Shown one piece after another: positions 59,932 through 64,000 of a stretch of 64,000 nucleotides of DNA. The position numbers and the translations under genes are program-made. The notes below the pieces were generated by a model. That model was not told the DNA's origin and did not search any database. It saw only the letters and a program-made list of their open reading frames with translations. The stretch is from Gracilaria domingensis (taxonomy: Eukaryota > Rhodophyta > Florideophyceae > Gracilariales > Gracilariaceae). The stretch's first letter is position 1. Each line of letters starts with the position of its first letter. The DNA is taken from positions 1 to 64,000 of the forward strand of contig VCMS01000287.1 in assembly GCA_022539475.1 (NCBI GenBank). Direction: 5' to 3'.

Positions 59932-60590
59932 TAGGGCCAGCACGATGCCGGGTGTAATTCGCGGTGGCTCTGATGTCAGCGTGCAGTCAGAAGTGAATGT
60001 GAAGAATTGGCGTAGGTATCCGGTTGTTTTGGTGAGTCACAGCTAGTGTAGATATCAAGCCTAACGATAAAGGGCAACAGGGGATCAGCAAATGAGGCGC
60101 ACTGCGGAGCACTGACTGGTGATAAACGAGAATAAGTCTCGAGACTAGTGGGCAAAAAACCTGTATAACAGGGCACAAAAACGAGAGCTGTATGACCGAA
60201 AAAGTAACAAAGAAACAACAAGAGATGCCGTAACAACGGTCTAGAACTTCTCAGTGGTTAACATCGGATGCCAAGCCCGGACTTGTGGCATGTTGCTTAA
60301 TTAGGGACGAAAACCGTTCAAAAGCCGCATAAAAAGTCAGAGCCAGAAGCGTCTTTGAGGTTTACTTCCCGTACAGTGGCGGCAAGTGCCGCCATCTATA
60401 TAGGGCACTTGAAAATATCAGCTAAAAGTTTCTAACTGTAGAGCAAAACCTCTTTTTCGGAGAAAGCCTCTAAAAGCGCTTCATAACTACTAGATCCGTT
60501 CCGACGGTAACAACCTCGGTTATCAGTATCGGTAGGGAGGATTGGCCCATTTTGGGAGCCTACCGGAGAAGGGTATAGTTTCTAGACACG
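59932..60590. other. Spacer before the right-hand LTR
   Basis: No gene recognised. Minus ORFs at 59976-60236 and 59987-60178 overlap and have no motif. Probably the transposon's right flank. Confidence 0.4.
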
Positions 60591-62109
60591 TGTAGTGTGG
60601 CCGCCCCTGGCGGACGCCCCGTGAGTCAAGGGGGTACAGTGAGGCACACGTGGCCAATACGGGCCACGGTGCCAGCAGTGACTAGTAGTCTAGGGTAGCT
60701 TAGTGCCAATATTTAGGCGACGGCGACCGCCGTCGCCCCCACTAAGTAAACCCCAACAAGGGGAATCTTGGCTCTAACTTTTTCCGCTGGTGAACGGTTC
60801 TCCTCCATTGTGGAGAGTATCGACACTACTTCGGTGTAGTTATCCCCCCTTGCCCGCCAAGGAACCACTGTCCGTACGCTACGGTATTACTTGCTGTTTT
60901 AATTGTCTGTTCGTTTGTTGTTACTCTTACGTTGTTTACCCACGGCTGTGGTGTGTTCCGCCCTGTGTATACAGATATCTCCAGCGCTGTTTTCGCCATC
61001 CACCCCTGTTTCCTGGGTTTGTGTACCGCGTACATGGCCCAACTTCCCCGTTCCTTTCCCCTCTTTATCCCCGCTAATTCCGATCTTCCCACTCTGGTGG
61101 TGTGCCCCCGCCTCATCGGGCCCACCACATTCGTGGATCCTCCTGACTCACCTCCGTCTGCAAGTCAGAAAGAGGCCGCCCGGAGTTACGCCCGGCACGT
61201 GTCGGCCTCAACGGAGGGCTCTTCCGCTGCGCCACCCTTCATAGGGGGCAAGGCTGAACACCTTGAGAGTACCGCGCACGCGGGTGGTTTTTGTCTCCTT
61301 CCGTGGAGTGGTTTTGCTCTACACTAACTATCCGGCGCTGCCGGCCAACATCCTACACGTGTGAAACTATGGCAGGCTTGCCACGGCGCACCCGGCATCG
61401 GGCGAACTCAGCACACGTGTGCGGAAACACTACCCTTCCTAGGCATACCTCAAGATAGGGCCAAGACTACAGTAGCCTCTCATAACATGAGGTGTCGAAG
61501 CCGGTAACGGATCAACAATGTATGAAAACACCTCGGTGTGTGGTATAACCGATCGGTGCGAGCTGCTAGTGGGGAGCCCGGCGTGGGCTCGACCCTGCGG
61601 AGGAGTGAAACGCGTGACACCTAATAGGTCGGCAGCACCCGCCGTTGCCTATAGTGCACGGTGACCAAGTGGTAAATACGCCTGCACTGGTGTGCGGCAG
61701 GCACGTATAACCCTCGAGGTCAGCAAAACTATTAGAGGACTACTAGACTTACCAATTGGTGACTGTAGAACCGAACTGGTGTCAAATAAGCCTAGTTGGT
61801 GCTTGCCTTTACCATTTGGTGTGGGAGGTTGGCGTCTCGGGGGTTTGGTACACCCGAGCGTCCCTCCGGCTCTCACGGACCTAGTGCCACGTGGGCCACC
61901 GGGAGGTGCATTTGTGGTGCACCACCCCGGCCACATATCTACACTACCTAGTAAATACTAATTCTAAATTGATGAAAATAAACTAATTAGTCCTTGCCAT
62001 GCCTTTGCTTGAGCGTCCCACGTGGTACAGTAGACACTCCTACCCAGATGCCCGAAACCTCACCACTGGGTCTTGTAGAGCCCCCGTTGATCCCGCGAAC
62101 TATACTACA
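60591..62109. repeat. LTR of a third Ty3/gypsy-type element (element C), about 1.5 kb
   Basis: Left end TGTAGTGTGG and right end ACTATACTACA share the terminal inverted bases TGTAGT/ACTACA. Immediately right of it is GACCCCCCTCCTACC (62110-62124). On the minus strand this is a polypurine tract followed by TG, the same layout as in element B, suggesting a minus-strand element whose 3' LTR this is. Against that, a GC palindrome and the CCCCAAC / CTTGGCTCTA stretch near 60718-60780 resemble the element A LTR in plus orientation. Orientation is therefore not settled. No target duplication can be tested because the element leaves the window. ORFs inside (for example 60932-61327) are not called. 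Confidence 0.5.
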
Positions 62110-62767
62110 GACCCCCCTCCTACCGACAGGCATGCCCCGTGGCTGCGAAGTTCCCATGGCGCTTGCCGCCTTTTCACCAAACGGTGGTCGGCCCGCATCG
62201 CCTGGTGCACGGCGCGTCTCGCGAGGGCGTGAAGACGGCGCGGTGCACGGCGCGGTTCGCCGCCTGCACTGCAGTGCTATTACCCGCGCCGCAGTACCCC
62301 CTGCGGTATGTGCGATCGTATCTTGCATCCCTCGTGGTATTGGGGCGCGACACCGCGAAACGCGACCATTCCGGTTGATCTTGTCGCGCGCCTGGCACCA
62401 CGTGGTGGTCTTCGTCTCTTCCGTCCTCCTTAGAGGAGTCCGCCACTCCATCTTCACCCACTCATCCTTCCCCTGGGCGGGTTAGTCCCGGCTTACCAGT
62501 TGGTCTCAAGCCTCCCGTCGGTGGGGTTCGCAGTTGTCGACCGATCGGCACACCGCCCCTTCGTGGTGGTTGTGACCTCTCGTGTTCACGGAACCCGTCC
62601 AGCCGGCGCACCAATCTGGTCATTTTCACGGTGTGTCAGCTCGCTCGAGCGTGCTAGTTCTCCGTGACCCCTCAGGTCTCATCTAGTCATCCAAGTGGTG
62701 GTGTTCCCCTTCTCAATTGGTATCCTCTGTGGCGCGCTCTCGCTCCACCCCGCTCCTTTCATACCCC
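62110..62767. other. Spacer between LTR and ORF of element C
   Basis: GC-rich. The ORF at 61994-62485 and others overlap on both strands and have no domain. It would be the leader of the following ORF. Confidence 0.4.
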
Positions 62768-64000
62768 ATGGGTGAACAACCAGCTTCCCCAACGGGGTGG
62801 TCAATGACGTTCGAACGCCGTGAAGACGGAGCTGAAGAGACTACCGCTCCCTCTCCTTCCAATATGGTAGACCACGGGGACGAGGCAGCGCCTTTTCAGT
62901 CGAGTTACCACGCGGTTGAGCCTTCGCAGCTCTGTCTGCCGTGCCAGGCCGGTACACCCGTGTCCATTCCATCGGGCGCTGAGGCCCCCGTGGTGGCCAA
63001 CCAATTGGTACTGGAGGAGCCGCACTACGACCCTATAAAGGGATATTCTGCTTCTGAAGTTTCTCCCTCACCGGAGGCCACCCGCTCGGTCCGCGAAACT
63101 GCTGTCGCCCGGTCGAGGATGTCCGGCAAGACCCCTGGGGTAGCGCGCGGCCGTGGCGGGGGCATCTTCAAACCCAACACGCGGTCGAGTACACGCGCTC
63201 GTCAAGATCCGTACGGTCGCGGTGGGTATGATCCTTATGCGGCCGCCGCCGGTCCGAGCAACGTCAACCCTCTTGCGGTCGCCGGTACGGTGGAAGCTCA
63301 ACAGCTGAATCCTCATGACCTTAACAGGACGCACGGGCAGCCGCATGCCCACTATGGTGCACGATTTGCCGATGTCTCTACCGAATTGGTCGCTCTGGGG
63401 AACTGGCCTTTCCACATCAGTTCCTCCTTCTGTCCCTTGCGGTTTCGCCACATGGGTCTACCGCAGTATACTACGATTGCCCGTTGGGATTGTCGCCGCT
63501 TGGAGGCGGTGCCTATGGCGCCTCCCCCACCACGCAAGGGCGAGAAGCAGAGCTGGTTCGGTCGACAACAGTGTTTCCACGCGCGGCAGCGGCACACGAA
63601 GTTCCTGTACTATATCCCCGTGGCCATACAGTCGGATCTCTCCTTCATCCGCTGCGATGGGGAGGTCCACTACTTTCGCCGTTTGGTCGATATCCTTCAC
63701 CGCTTGGACGAACCTGCTACCCATATCGAGGTCGATCTGGATTACGTCGCGTTTGAGCGCCCTTTAGATACGAACTATTGGACTGACCGTGGGAGGTGGG
63801 CGACCGACGCGATGGCCGAGAGCCGTGTTCGTCACCGTAACAACCGTACGCGGACAATGTTCCTGTTCCACAACGTCGAGTATTGGTCACAAAGCGACCA
63901 GAACCGCCGGGCATGGTATGTCAATCGACCTTCTTGGTGGGACCACTTTGAAGTATGTCAGTGGCTGGAAGTGCCGACCCCGCCGGTACTTGCGTACTTT
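62768..64000 (+). CDS. Element C ORF: homologue of the element B antisense protein (runs off the window)
   Basis: Starts at ATG 62768 and stays open to the last base (411 codons, no stop reached). The first 160 residues are low-complexity, Ala/Pro/Gly-rich, with a GRGGGIF patch. From about residue 180 it aligns with the antisense protein of element B: FIRCDGEVHYFRRLVDILHR against WVRC...SRLVAILLLL, MFLFHNVEYWS against FFFSWHNQEF, then WLEVPTPPVLAYF against YLCVPTPPIISYF. No gag zinc finger, protease or other known domain is visible. If element C is on the minus strand this ORF is antisense to its pol, as in element B; if on the plus strand it would occupy the gag position. Function unknown. 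Confidence 0.68.
   Translation, partial: MGEQPASPTGWSMTFERREDGAEETTAPSPSNMVDHGDEAAPFQSSYHAVEPSQLCLPCQAGTPVSIPSGAEAPVVANQLVLEEPHYDPIKGYSASEVSPSPEATRSVRETAVARSRMSGKTPGVARGRGGGIFKPNTRSSTRARQDPYGRGGYDPYAAAAGPSNVNPLAVAGTVEAQQLNPHDLNRTHGQPHAHYGARFADVSTELVALGNWPFHISSSFCPLRFRHMGLPQYTTIARWDCRRLEAVPMAPPPPRKGEKQSWFGRQQCFHARQRHTKFLYYIPVAIQSDLSFIRCDGEVHYFRRLVDILHRLDEPATHIEVDLDYVAFERPLDTNYWTDRGRWATDAMAESRVRHRNNRTRTMFLFHNVEYWSQSDQNRRAWYVNRPSWWDHFEVCQWLEVPTPPVLAYF

Noticed and set aside
61994-62485. 163-codon ORF at the end of the element C LTR
   Set aside because: Overlaps the LTR end and other frames; no recognisable protein.
1-64000. CRISPR arrays, rRNA or tRNA genes, prokaryotic operons
   Set aside because: None seen. 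Repeats are LTRs, transposon-associated motifs and hairpins; genes are eukaryotic.

Overview
This window looks like nuclear DNA of a red alga (Rhodophyta), probably a florideophyte; that is an inference, since no rRNA or other marker gene is present. Supporting signs are compact host genes with no or one short GT-AG intron, a conserved eukaryotic secretory gene set, plastid-type leader peptides including one with a twin-arginine lumen signal, an animal-like chondroitin GalNAc-transferase-family enzyme of the kind discussed for red algal sulfated galactans, and blocks of host genes separated by dense transposons.

Layout. 1-15541 is a nest of Ty3/gypsy chromodomain retrotransposons. Element A (integrase at 1-1008, resuming at 11967-13741, 3' LTR 14804-15541) is split by complete element B (1009-11966), which has nearly identical LTRs and a 5-bp target duplication (ATTAT). 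16247-22671 holds a PIF/Harbinger transposase, a degraded NB-ARC ATPase fragment, a broken accessory-type gene and a broken gene with a DUF7869-like core. 23238-27809 is a minus-strand Ty1/copia element with a CAATT target duplication.

28357-47898 is the main host block: a spliced, plastid-lumen, peroxidase-like protein that lacks heme-binding residues (TL29-like), COG6, a BK-type potassium channel, a CHGN-family glycosyltransferase, Nup155/Nup170, a Sec12/PREB-type WD40 protein with one intron, and a TM9 (nonaspanin) protein with one intron. 48439-50033 is a second Harbinger insertion. 50229-56202 is a second host block: IST1, a membrane-anchored alpha/beta hydrolase, a truncated radical SAM gene, a Qc-SNARE, an organellar uL18 ribosomal protein and a probably plastid-targeted VTT/DedA-family protein. 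56560-59931 looks like a two-gene divergent Harbinger-like element with paired repeats between its genes. From 60591 to the end is an LTR and an open reading frame that runs off the window.

Two points stand out. First, the large ORF lying antisense to pol between pol and the 3' LTR of element B is homologous to the ORF at 62768-64000 beside another LTR; this looks like an uncharacterised protein family carried by red algal LTR elements. Second, every frameshift whose two frames I could assign with confidence, in transposons and in two otherwise healthy host genes, is in the same direction (net loss of one base). That points to a systematic deletion bias, quite possibly in the assembly, so some 'pseudogene' calls here may be sequence errors.

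Many host genes here belong to one cell process, membrane traffic and Golgi glycan synthesis (COG6, Sec12, TM9, SNARE, IST1, CHGN enzyme), but they are on both strands with separate promoters, so I do not claim an operon-like unit.
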